Program-made: the position numbers and the translations under genes | Part shown: piece by piece, positions 1 to 6,135 of the stretch | Layout of the letters: every line of letters starts with the position of its first letter | Numbering within the stretch: position 1 is the first letter of the stretch | From: Actinomycetes bacterium | GTDB lineage: Bacteria; Actinomycetota; Thermoleophilia; BMS3ABIN01 | DNA length: 6,135 bases | Reading direction: 5' to 3' | Assembly (NCBI GenBank): GCA_021787775.1 | Contig: JAJYLK010000042.1 | Location: forward strand, 728 to 6,862 | Notes under the pieces: generated by a model | What the model was told of the DNA's origin: nothing | The model's input: only the letters and a program-made list of their open reading frames with translations | The model's database searches: none

Positions 1-218
1 TGCTGGTGGAGTTCATCGCCCAGGTGGGCGCCTTGCCGCTGAGGGTGGAGGAAGTGCCGCTGCCCTGGGTGCACGACACCACCAGCGGCGAGACTCCCGT
101 CTGGCGCACCAGCGCACAGATGCTGGCCGGCACCATGAAGGTCCGCCGCCGGCTCGGCGCGTTCAAGCGCGCGCATGCGCACGGGACGCAGGCGGGCGCG
201 CCGGGGCGCCAGGGCTGA
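1..218 (+). CDS. C-terminal fragment of a family 2 glycosyltransferase (polyprenyl-phosphate sugar synthase type)
   Basis: The gene is cut by the left edge; the reading frame is open from base 3 to the TGA at 216-218, about 71 codons. The visible peptide has the tail signature of soluble DPM1/ArnC-like GT2 enzymes: a short strand ending in EVPLPWVHD, a small polar loop (TTSGETPVWR), then an amphipathic helix with a basic end (QMLAGTMKVRRRLG). The catalytic GT-A core (DXD and related motifs) lies outside the window, so activity cannot be judged. No membrane segment is present at the C-terminus, so this end is cytoplasmic; the last 20 or so residues are a basic, low-complexity tail. Members of this group typically move a sugar from a nucleotide donor to polyprenyl phosphate, which would feed the membrane GT-C proteins downstream. 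It is followed after 14 nt by the radical SAM gene. Family assignment rests on a short tail and is probable rather than certain. Confidence 0.72.
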   Translation, partial: LVEFIAQVGALPLRVEEVPLPWVHDTTSGETPVWRTSAQMLAGTMKVRRRLGAFKRAHAHGTQAGAPGRQG

Positions 219-219
219 C

Positions 220-224
220 AAGGA
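220..224 (+). promoter_or_regulatory. Shine-Dalgarno site for the radical SAM gene
   Basis: AAGGA sits 8 nt before the ATG at 233, in the 14-nt gap after the upstream glycosyltransferase stop. It supports the ATG at 233 over the internal ATG at 269, which has no comparable site. Confidence 0.6.
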
Positions 225-232
225 CAAGAATT

Positions 233-1318
233 ATGCCAATCAGTATCGAAAACGTACCCATCGGCGCCATGAAGATCCTCTCCTGTTACAAGGAGGTCCA
301 GCAGATCCTGTCGGGGAAGATGCCGTCTCCCCGGACGATGGAGCTGCATGTTTCAAACGTCTGCAACCATGCCTGCGTCGGCTGCCATTCGCGGCACCAG
401 CACCGCGGCGAGCATCAATTCCTCGATTACGAAAAAGTGAAGGAGATCATCTCCGACCTGGCCGAGCTGGGCGTCGAGGGGGTGGAGATCTCCGGTGGCG
501 GCGAGCCGCTGATGTACGCCCAGATCATTCCGGCGATTGCCTACATGCGCAGCCGGGGCCTGCGGGTAGGGATCTTTTCCAACGGCACGCTGCTCAACCG
601 GGAGCTGTCGGAGTTCCTGGTCCAGAATCTGCTCTTCCTGCGCATCGCCTTCGACGCCAGCAGCAAGGAGACATACCAAAAAATCCACGGCAGGGACATG
701 TTCGATTGCCTGCACGAAAACCTGCAGACGATCGTCCAGGTGCGCGCCGAGCTGCTGGAGCGCAGCAGCCAGGGCCGGCGGCTGGGAGACCAGGGGCGGC
801 ATGGCGTCGCCACCCTGGGCGCCAAGTATCTGGTTTCGCAGAAGAACTGGCGCGAGCTGCCGGAGGCGGCGGCGATGGCGCGCGAGATCGGCCTGGACTA
901 CCTCCAGTTCAAGTGCCTGCGCAACAGCAGGTTCACGCTCGAGGGGGAGGAACTCGAAGCGGCCCGCCGGGAAGCCGAGCGAGCCCGCCAGGAGGCCGCC
1001 GGGGACTTCCGGGTGTTCGGCGGTCTGGAGAAGACCACGGTGATCGGCCGCTGCTTCCTCAACCCGATCCATCCCGTGATCGACGCCGCCGGCGACATGT
1101 ATCTGTGCGCCTTTTACCATCACCGCGAGCAGGAACACAGGATCGGCAACGTCTACGAGAAGAGTTTTCCCGAGATCTGGTACAGCGAGCGCCACTTCGA
1201 GGCGTTCCGCAGCTCCGATCCCGAAAAGTGCTCCGTGTTCGACTGCCCGTTCCACGAGGCGGCGATCCTGGCCAAGGCCTGGATCGTCGAAAACCAGAAA
1301 CATCTCGAGTTCATCTAG
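233..1318 (+). CDS. Radical SAM protein with C-terminal twitch/half-SPASM cysteine region
   Basis: A 361-residue radical SAM enzyme, expected to be cytoplasmic. The cluster motif CX3CX2C is at C44, C48 and C51 (CNHACVGC) and binds the [4Fe-4S] cluster that cleaves S-adenosylmethionine. The SAM-binding GGGEP motif is at residues 88-92, and the partial barrel continues to about residue 230 (LDYLQFKCLR). The C-terminal region has four more cysteines: C274 and C292 in a CX12GX4C arrangement typical of the first half of SPASM domains, then C333 and C338. This is enough for one auxiliary Fe-S cluster, as in twitch-domain enzymes, but short of the full seven-cysteine SPASM set. Such enzymes include BtrN (aminocyclitol dehydrogenase), anaerobic sulfatase maturases and peptide-modifying enzymes. 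No precursor peptide gene is visible nearby, and the next gene, 3 nt away, is a sugar aminotransferase, so a sugar or cyclitol substrate is the better inference. Family is certain; reaction is not. Confidence 0.95.
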   Translation: MPISIENVPIGAMKILSCYKEVQQILSGKMPSPRTMELHVSNVCNHACVGCHSRHQHRGEHQFLDYEKVKEIISDLAELGVEGVEISGGGEPLMYAQIIPAIAYMRSRGLRVGIFSNGTLLNRELSEFLVQNLLFLRIAFDASSKETYQKIHGRDMFDCLHENLQTIVQVRAELLERSSQGRRLGDQGRHGVATLGAKYLVSQKNWRELPEAAAMAREIGLDYLQFKCLRNSRFTLEGEELEAARREAERARQEAAGDFRVFGGLEKTTVIGRCFLNPIHPVIDAAGDMYLCAFYHHREQEHRIGNVYEKSFPEIWYSERHFEAFRSSDPEKCSVFDCPFHEAAILAKAWIVENQKHLEFI

Positions 1319-1321
1319 GGA

Positions 1322-2464
1322 ATGGAAGTTCCATACATCAACCTCGCCGCGGCGTATCAGGGCCTGAAGGCCGAACTTGATGAGGCTGTGGCGCGGGTGA
1401 TGGCCAGCGGCATTTACGTGCTGGGCAAGAATCTGGAAGCCTTCGAACAGGAGTTCGCCGGCTGGATCGGCACAGCCGCTGCCGCCGCCACCGGTTCCGG
1501 CACCGACGCCATCTATCTGACGCTCAAGGCGCTGGGCATCGGCGCCGGTGATGAGGTCATCACCGTGTCGCACACCGCGGTCAACACCGCCATGGCGATT
1601 GCGAAGGCGGGCGCCACGCCGGTGTTCATCGACATCGACCCCGAAACTTACTGCATGGAACCGGCGCTGCTGGAAGCGGCTCTCACCGGCCGCACGCGGG
1701 CCGTGATGCCGGTGCACCTTTACGGGCATCCGGTTGACATGGAGCCGGTGATGGAGTTTGCCGCAGGCCGCGGTCTGGCCGTGATCGAGGACTGCGCCCA
1801 GGCGCACGGCGCCACCTGCCGCGGCCGCACTGTCGGGACCTTCGGCGTCGCCGGCTGCTTCAGTTTCTATCCCACCAAGAACCTGGGCGCCTGCGGCGAC
1901 GGCGGCGCGGTTGTTACAAACGATGCGGAGCTGGCGGCGCGCATCCGTTCGCTGGCCAACTGCGGCCAGGGCAGCGAGCGCTACCTTAACATCTTTCGCG
2001 GCGATGTCAGCCGTCTGGATGAGCTGCAGGCAGCCATGCTGCGCGTCAGGCTGCGGCATCTGCACGAGTTCAACCACCGGCGGCGAGAGATCGCCGATTA
2101 TTACGGGCGGGCGCTTGTGGCAGCGGGATTGACGCCTACGGCCGGAGGCGCTGTTGATGGCCTGGGTACCGGGATCGTGCCGCCGGCCGAGCGGGACTGG
2201 GCGCGGCATGTATATCATCTTTATGTGATCCGCTCAAAAGAACGCGACCGGCTGCGTGCGCATCTGGAAGCAGCCGGTGTGCGCACGATGGTCCATTATC
2301 CGCGGCCCGTCCACCGGCAGCCGGCTTTCGCCGATCTGGCCGGGGCGTCGCTTCCGATCACCGAGCAGGTGGTGTCAGAGATCCTGTCGCTGCCACTCTA
2401 CCCCGAGCTTGACGACGCCCGGCTTGAGCAGGTGGCGCGGGCGCTGAAGAGTTACGCCGCATGA
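1322..2464 (+). CDS. DegT/DnrJ/EryC1/StrS family PLP-dependent sugar aminotransferase
   Basis: A 380-residue fold-type I PLP aminotransferase of the usual family length. It would convert a keto-sugar (normally nucleotide-linked) to an amino sugar, with glutamate or glutamine as donor, in the cytoplasm. Visible motifs in order: PYINLAAAY at the N-terminus; SGTDAIYLTLKALG (cofactor-phosphate loop); EDCAQAHGA with D157, which pairs with the PLP pyridine nitrogen, and Q160; SFYPTKNLGACGDGG with S181 and the Schiff-base lysine K186; RLDELQAAML; and HYPRPVHRQPAF at 325-336 near the substrate pocket. The last motif resembles 3-aminotransferases such as QdtB, DesV and WbpE more than the ArnB/PseC 4-aminotransferases, a judgement from memory of those families. 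All catalytic residues are present. The start is 3 nt after the radical SAM stop, with only AGGGA immediately adjacent, so translation is probably coupled. The stop overlaps the next start. Confidence 0.96.
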   Translation: MEVPYINLAAAYQGLKAELDEAVARVMASGIYVLGKNLEAFEQEFAGWIGTAAAAATGSGTDAIYLTLKALGIGAGDEVITVSHTAVNTAMAIAKAGATPVFIDIDPETYCMEPALLEAALTGRTRAVMPVHLYGHPVDMEPVMEFAAGRGLAVIEDCAQAHGATCRGRTVGTFGVAGCFSFYPTKNLGACGDGGAVVTNDAELAARIRSLANCGQGSERYLNIFRGDVSRLDELQAAMLRVRLRHLHEFNHRRREIADYYGRALVAAGLTPTAGGAVDGLGTGIVPPAERDWARHVYHLYVIRSKERDRLRAHLEAAGVRTMVHYPRPVHRQPAFADLAGASLPITEQVVSEILSLPLYPELDDARLEQVARALKSYAA

Positions 2465-4347
2465 GCGGCGCCGAAGCCGTGGCTGCTTTGCGGGCCGGAC
2501 GCCGCCGTTGGCTGCTGGCGCTGCCGCCGCTGTTCGCCGCGGGGACGGGGTTGTTCGCCTGGACCGTGCTGGGAGCGCTGGGCCACCACGGGCAGGCGCG
2601 CGCTCTGGCGGTGCTGGCGGTGGCGACGGCCGTATGGCTGGTCTGGCTGGCCGAGTCGTACCTGCTGGCACGGGCTACGGCGCGGCCGCGGCAGCGGGTG
2701 GCTGAACTGATCGCCCTTTCCTGGGCGCCGCTGATCGTCCTGCCGGTGTCGGCGCCATACTTCGACCACCGGGTCGCCAGCCTCTTTCTGGGCGCTCATC
2801 CGCCGGAGGCGCGGGTGCTGGAGCTGGCGGTCTGGCTGCTGGCGCTGGCGGTGGCGGGGAGCGTACTTGTCAAACTGCTCATTTTCTGGCCGGGGGCGGT
2901 GGTGGCGGTGGACTACGTCGAGCGCCATGCCATGCGGCTGCTGCTGGCGGCGGCAGGCTTGTATTTCGTGGTTTTCACCGCACTGGCGTTTCTTTCCTAT
3001 CACTGGTACAACAGCTTCTACCACGCCGACCTGGCGCAGTATAACCAGACCTTGTGGGCCAGCCTCCGCGGTCACATTTTCTATTCGGCGGGGCTGGAGA
3101 TTACTTCCAACACTTACCTGAGCACTCACGTCTCGCCTTTTCTGCTGGTGTTCATCCTGCCCTTTTATGCTCTCAGGCAGGAGCCGCAGACTTACCTGCT
3201 GCTGCGCGTGCTCGGCCTGGCGCTCGCAGCCGTGCCGCTGTTCTACTGCGTCCGCCGCCTGACCGCCAGCGCCGTGGCGGGGCTGCTGCTGGCGGTGGCG
3301 TTCCTCTTCCATCCGGAGATCGCCGCCCAGCCGTTTACCTCCGGGTACGAGACAGTCTTCGTGGCGGCGCCCTTCCTGGCCGCCTTCTACTTTTTCATGG
3401 AGCGCCGCTTCGGCCTCTTCTTCACCTTCCTGGTGATCACGGTGTCGGTGCGTGAGGATTTTATCCCGGCGGCGCTGGTCTTCGGCATATATGCGCTGCT
3501 TTCACGGCGGCCGCGGAAGTGGGTGCTGGCGCCGCTGGCGCTGGGCGCCATCTGGGGAGCGGCGGTGCTGATCATCTTCAGGTTGACCATCGCGCACAAT
3601 ATGTTCGCGCTCTATTACGGCCATCTCGGCGACAGCCCAACGGCGATGATCCATACCTTGATATTCCACCCAATTTATTCCCTGGATGAGGTCAGACGGC
3701 TGCAGACCAGCTATCTCTACAACCTGCTGGCGCCTGAAGGGCTGGCGCTGCCGTTCGCCGGCCTGGCCAGCCTGTTCGCGCTGCCGAACATCGCTATCAA
3801 CGTCCTCAGGGGATCGGATCCCTCCGGGGTCGCGGGCGGCATCGCCCATTATTCGGTACTGGTCGTTGCTGCCTTCTGGCTGACGATCGCCGGACTTATC
3901 GGCCGGGCGCAGAGACGTCTGCCCGGGCGGGAGAAGCTTACGGCCGTGGCGGCGGCGCTGGTCGTAGTCGTCATGGTGGCGGCTTCTGCCCACATCTGGG
4001 TCAATTTTCTGCCCAAGGGACCGCCGCCCGACGCCGCCGCTCTGACCCAGGCCCTGGCGATGGTGCCTCCTGACGCCTCCTTTTCCTCCAACGACGGCCG
4101 GGCGCTGTCACACGTGCCGGCGCGCTGGGGCCTCTACGACCCGCTGCTGTGGGAAGCTCCCAAGCCGCCGGACCGCCTGCCGCAGGGCATTGACCGGCTG
4201 CCGGCTGATTACGTACTGGTGAAGCCGTTCGGGAATTCCATGTACAATGATGCCGGCGCCTTCGCGTTTCTGACCGCGCCTGGGACTCGCTACGTAAAGA
4301 TATTTGATCAGGAAGGCATCAGGCTGTTCTGCAGGCGGGGCGATTAA
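2461..4347 (+). CDS. DUF2079 family polytopic membrane protein (putative GT-C-like), with extra N-terminal membrane segments
   Basis: A 628-residue membrane protein whose middle matches the DUF2079 family, itself of unproven function but GT-C-like in layout. Family marks: ADLAQYNQTLW with D190 in the first outer loop after a membrane helix at about 157-180; STHVSPFLL with H223; LFHPEIAAQPFTSGYE with H284, E286 and E297; and VREDFIP with E332 and D333. Hydrophobic segments lie at about 17-40, 45-68, 83-100, 119-146, 157-180, 225-240, 244-263, 267-283, 297-313, 318-349, 355-375, 425-447, 463-481 and 493-513. Residues from about 515 to the end form a soluble domain (PPDASFSSNDG, ADYVLVKP at 582-588) of the kind usual in this family, probably extracytoplasmic. 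The four helices before residue 157 exceed the common family architecture. Its ATG overlaps the aminotransferase stop (ATGA), with GAAGAG at 2446-2451 as a weak ribosome site. Likely role: transfer of a lipid-linked sugar in envelope glycan assembly; this is inference. Confidence 0.9.
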   Translation: MSGAEAVAALRAGRRRWLLALPPLFAAGTGLFAWTVLGALGHHGQARALAVLAVATAVWLVWLAESYLLARATARPRQRVAELIALSWAPLIVLPVSAPYFDHRVASLFLGAHPPEARVLELAVWLLALAVAGSVLVKLLIFWPGAVVAVDYVERHAMRLLLAAAGLYFVVFTALAFLSYHWYNSFYHADLAQYNQTLWASLRGHIFYSAGLEITSNTYLSTHVSPFLLVFILPFYALRQEPQTYLLLRVLGLALAAVPLFYCVRRLTASAVAGLLLAVAFLFHPEIAAQPFTSGYETVFVAAPFLAAFYFFMERRFGLFFTFLVITVSVREDFIPAALVFGIYALLSRRPRKWVLAPLALGAIWGAAVLIIFRLTIAHNMFALYYGHLGDSPTAMIHTLIFHPIYSLDEVRRLQTSYLYNLLAPEGLALPFAGLASLFALPNIAINVLRGSDPSGVAGGIAHYSVLVVAAFWLTIAGLIGRAQRRLPGREKLTAVAAALVVVVMVAASAHIWVNFLPKGPPPDAAALTQALAMVPPDASFSSNDGRALSHVPARWGLYDPLLWEAPKPPDRLPQGIDRLPADYVLVKPFGNSMYNDAGAFAFLTAPGTRYVKIFDQEGIRLFCRRGD

Positions 4348-4363
4348 CGCTACAATTACAATT

Positions 4364-4367
4364 GGGA
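4364..4367 (+). promoter_or_regulatory. Weak ribosome binding site favouring the GTG start at 4374
   Basis: GGGA lies 6 nt before the GTG at 4374. The in-frame TTG at 4362 and ATG at 4410 have nothing comparable at the right distance, so this short match decides the start, weakly. Confidence 0.35.
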
Positions 4368-4373
4368 TTCATT

Positions 4374-6026
4374 GTGAAAGGAAAGAACAACTTTAACAGT
4401 CACAGCGCCATGCCCGGGGGTCGGGCTCCTTTTTTAACTCCGGGCAGGATTTTATCCTTGCTGGTTCTGGCCGCCTGGGTGATCCGGGTAGTGTCGGCCC
4501 TGAAAAGGCCGATGATCCAGCTGGATGAGACAGCATATGTTCGGATGGCTCAAAACGTGGCCAGCGGCCACGGTTTATGGGATATCACCGGGAATTCGGC
4601 CACCCATTTTTCGCCGTTGCTGCCCATTATCATCGCTGGCACTGAAGCCGTCGTGCGCAATTATGTGCTCGCCGCCTATCTGGTCGTCACAATCTTCGGC
4701 AGTCTGATCCTGATCCCTACGTACCTGCTGGGCTGCGAGCTGGTCAGCAAGCGGGTGGGACTGATGGCGGCCGCACTGATGGCGGTGACACCGCTATTTG
4801 TGGACTATTCGTCGCGCATCTACACCGAGAGTGTCTACATTTTCTTTATGCTGATGGGGGTTCTGTTCGGTTACCGGATGCTGCGGGACCGCAGTGTCCT
4901 GTCCGGCCTGCTTGCCGGTGCCGCTATCGGGCTGGCGTACCTTACCAATCCTTCCGGCATCTATTATGCCGTCGTTTTGGCGGGCCTGGCGGTGGTGATC
5001 GGTCTGATCCGCCACGTCCGGGGGCAGATGGCAAAGGCGCTGGTGGTGTTTTTGGCGCTATTCCTTGTCTTTTTTGTGCCATATGTGATTTTCTTGCACT
5101 CTCATCTGGGGAGATGGACTTACGACGGCAAGTTAAACGCCGGCAACATCTACAATTCAACGCATAATCTGAGGGCCAATTCATCCGACGAAGAAAAGGA
5201 TCTTCTGAGTCTGACAGACGATAACAGCCAGTTGAAGATGATGGCTCTTCCGGAAGAAGATCTGATGACCTACATCATCAAACAACCGGTTAGCGCGGCC
5301 AAGACGTTTGTCAAACAAACGTACGATTTTTACGGGCAGGTGCTGCCCAAGGTGATCCCGCTGTGGCTGTTGCCGTTGATGGGCCTGGGCCTGTTTGCCA
5401 CGGGATGGAGCCGTCGGCGGGCTCTTAACGTCGGTTATCTGCTTCTGATGATGGCGCCCGTCATAATCATTCTGGCAATGTACGCCCACGACCGTTTCTT
5501 CATGCCATTTATACCGCTGATAATGATCTGGATTGCCGAGGGCTGGACGCGGCTCGAGGCATGGGCGCAGGAAAGTCTGGCGCTGATTTTTAGCCGCCGC
5601 TGGCAGACTCGGTTAAAAACGTGGATCCCCTGGCTGGTGGCTGCAGCCATGATCCTGCCGCTTCTGGCTTATTCTGCTTCCCTGGAGAAAAAACAGAGTT
5701 ATCCGCTCGGCTACAAGGATGCCGGTCAGTACATCGAGCGGGTCGCCGGCGGCGGCAAGCGGGTGATGAGCCGCGAATACAGCGCCGCTTTTTATGCCGA
5801 CGCTACCGCTGTGCTGCTGCCGTACGCCGATTATGACAGCACCACCACCTACGCCCGCAAGGAACATGTCGACTTCCTGGTGATCGGTTCCCGGGAACTG
5901 GCTGATTGGCGGCCGACGCTGACACGGCTGGCCCAGGCCGGCGGGCATCCGGAATGGAAGCTGGTCGACCGGGAGCTTCCCGGCACTGACAAGGAAACAC
6001 TGGTGTTTCAGCTCCAGCCGGCCTGA
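4374..6026 (+). CDS. ArnT/PMT-like GT-C membrane glycosyltransferase (family 39 type)
   Basis: A polytopic protein of 550 residues from the GTG at 4374 (554 from TTG 4362, 538 from ATG 4410; starts are in frame and unresolved). Numbering from the GTG: a first membrane helix at about 25-44 leads to LDETAYVRMA with D51 and E52, the acidic pair expected of the catalytic first outer loop of PMT_2/ArnT-type enzymes. ATHFSPLLP (H78) and RIYTES (E152) are the next conserved outer-loop elements. About ten more hydrophobic segments follow, including 99-121, 126-146, 153-170, 200-215, 222-242, 326-343, 350-370, 374-391 and 422-438. YAHDRFFMPFIPL (H372, D373, R374) matches the charged motif before a late helix in this superfamily. 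From about 447 a soluble C-terminal domain (VDFLVIGS at 499-506) should face outward. Such enzymes move a sugar from a polyprenyl phosphate to lipid, glycan or protein; the acceptor is unknown. It is about 26 nt downstream of the DUF2079 gene, with lower GC than its neighbours. Confidence 0.9.
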   Translation: MKGKNNFNSHSAMPGGRAPFLTPGRILSLLVLAAWVIRVVSALKRPMIQLDETAYVRMAQNVASGHGLWDITGNSATHFSPLLPIIIAGTEAVVRNYVLAAYLVVTIFGSLILIPTYLLGCELVSKRVGLMAAALMAVTPLFVDYSSRIYTESVYIFFMLMGVLFGYRMLRDRSVLSGLLAGAAIGLAYLTNPSGIYYAVVLAGLAVVIGLIRHVRGQMAKALVVFLALFLVFFVPYVIFLHSHLGRWTYDGKLNAGNIYNSTHNLRANSSDEEKDLLSLTDDNSQLKMMALPEEDLMTYIIKQPVSAAKTFVKQTYDFYGQVLPKVIPLWLLPLMGLGLFATGWSRRRALNVGYLLLMMAPVIIILAMYAHDRFFMPFIPLIMIWIAEGWTRLEAWAQESLALIFSRRWQTRLKTWIPWLVAAAMILPLLAYSASLEKKQSYPLGYKDAGQYIERVAGGGKRVMSREYSAAFYADATAVLLPYADYDSTTTYARKEHVDFLVIGSRELADWRPTLTRLAQAGGHPEWKLVDRELPGTDKETLVFQLQPA

Positions 6027-6087
6027 GCCGATTATCAGTCCGGTGAATCGACGCGTTCGGCATGAATCTTCGCTAAACTGAGCAAAG

Positions 6088-6135
6088 ATGACTCTTTCTA
6101 AAAAAATAGTCCTGTTCTATCCCCGGAACCATTTC
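6088..6135 (+). CDS. Possible start of a further gene, cut by the right edge
   Basis: An ATG at 6088 opens a frame that stays open for 16 codons to the edge of the window (MTLSKKIVLFYPRNHF). A basic start followed by a short hydrophobic strand (KKIVLFYP) is the usual first beta-strand of a Rossmann-like domain, seen for example in B12-binding radical SAM proteins and in some glycosyltransferases; 16 residues cannot separate these. The upstream ribosome site is weak (GAG within CTGAGCAAAG). It is in the same orientation as the cluster, 61 nt after the GT-C stop. The only nearby competitor, the ATG at 6062, stops after four codons. Confidence 0.45.
   Translation, partial: MTLSKKIVLFYPRNHF

Noticed and set aside
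233..1318. Radical SAM enzyme as a peptide (RiPP) maturase
   Set aside because: SPASM-type enzymes often modify peptides, but no short precursor-like frame with a ribosome site is visible next to it; all neighbours are glycan-type genes. It remains possible if a precursor lies outside the window.
175..1380. A 401-codon plus-strand frame overlapping the radical SAM gene
   Set aside because: The product is dominated by Arg, Gly and Pro and has no motif, while the overlapping frame carries CX3CX2C, GGGEP and the C-terminal cysteines.
353..2218. A 621-codon open frame on the minus strand, antisense to the radical SAM and aminotransferase genes
   Set aside because: It opposes two genes with complete catalytic motifs. 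Its product is low-complexity, rich in Ala, Gly, Arg, His and Gln, without recognisable domains, which is the usual shadow of GC-rich coding sequence.
2452..3312. A 286-codon minus-strand frame opposite the DUF2079 gene
   Set aside because: It is rich in Gln, Arg and His, as expected for the antisense of a membrane protein rich in Leu, Ala and Val codons.
6027..6087. Possible terminator or promoter in the gap after the GT-C gene
   Set aside because: The best inverted repeat is CGATT (6029-6033) with AATCG (6046-6050), a 5-bp stem with a 12-nt loop and no T-run. TAAACT at 6074-6079 resembles a -10 box but has no -35 partner.

Overview
The window is a dense, entirely plus-strand gene cluster of about 6.1 kb from a GC-rich bacterium. 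In order it holds: the C-terminal end of a family 2 glycosyltransferase (polyprenyl-phosphate sugar synthase type); a radical SAM enzyme with a C-terminal four-cysteine twitch/half-SPASM region; a DegT/DnrJ/EryC1/StrS-type PLP sugar aminotransferase; a DUF2079 multi-spanning membrane protein; an ArnT/PMT-like (GT-C, family 39 type) membrane glycosyltransferase; and the first 16 codons of a possible further gene at the right edge. I see no tRNA, rRNA, CRISPR array, insertion sequence or convincing terminator. No gap between genes exceeds about 60 bases.

The first four genes look like one transcription unit. The glycosyltransferase stop and the radical SAM start are 14 nt apart, the radical SAM and aminotransferase genes are 3 nt apart, and the aminotransferase and DUF2079 genes overlap by 4 nt (ATGA). 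The GT-C gene follows after about 26 nt, with a non-ATG start and visibly lower GC, so it may have a different history while still being co-transcribed.

The gene set points to cell-envelope glycan work. A cytoplasmic GT2 would load a sugar onto a polyprenyl phosphate. The radical SAM enzyme and the aminotransferase would make or modify an amino sugar or amino-cyclitol. The two large membrane proteins would transfer lipid-linked sugars on the outer face of the membrane. The arrangement recalls the Arn pathway (ArnB aminotransferase, ArnC GT2, ArnT GT-C), with a radical SAM enzyme added. The most interesting idea is that the radical SAM enzyme oxidises a sugar hydroxyl to a ketone (as BtrN does in butirosin biosynthesis) and the adjacent aminotransferase converts it to an amine. 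This is inference from domain pairing and cysteine spacing.

Taxonomy is uncertain. High GC, frequent GTG-type codon use, Shine-Dalgarno-like sites and a DUF2079 protein would fit a deep-branching Actinomycetota lineage (for example a Thermoleophilia-like group) or another GC-rich environmental phylum. Nothing in the window decides it.
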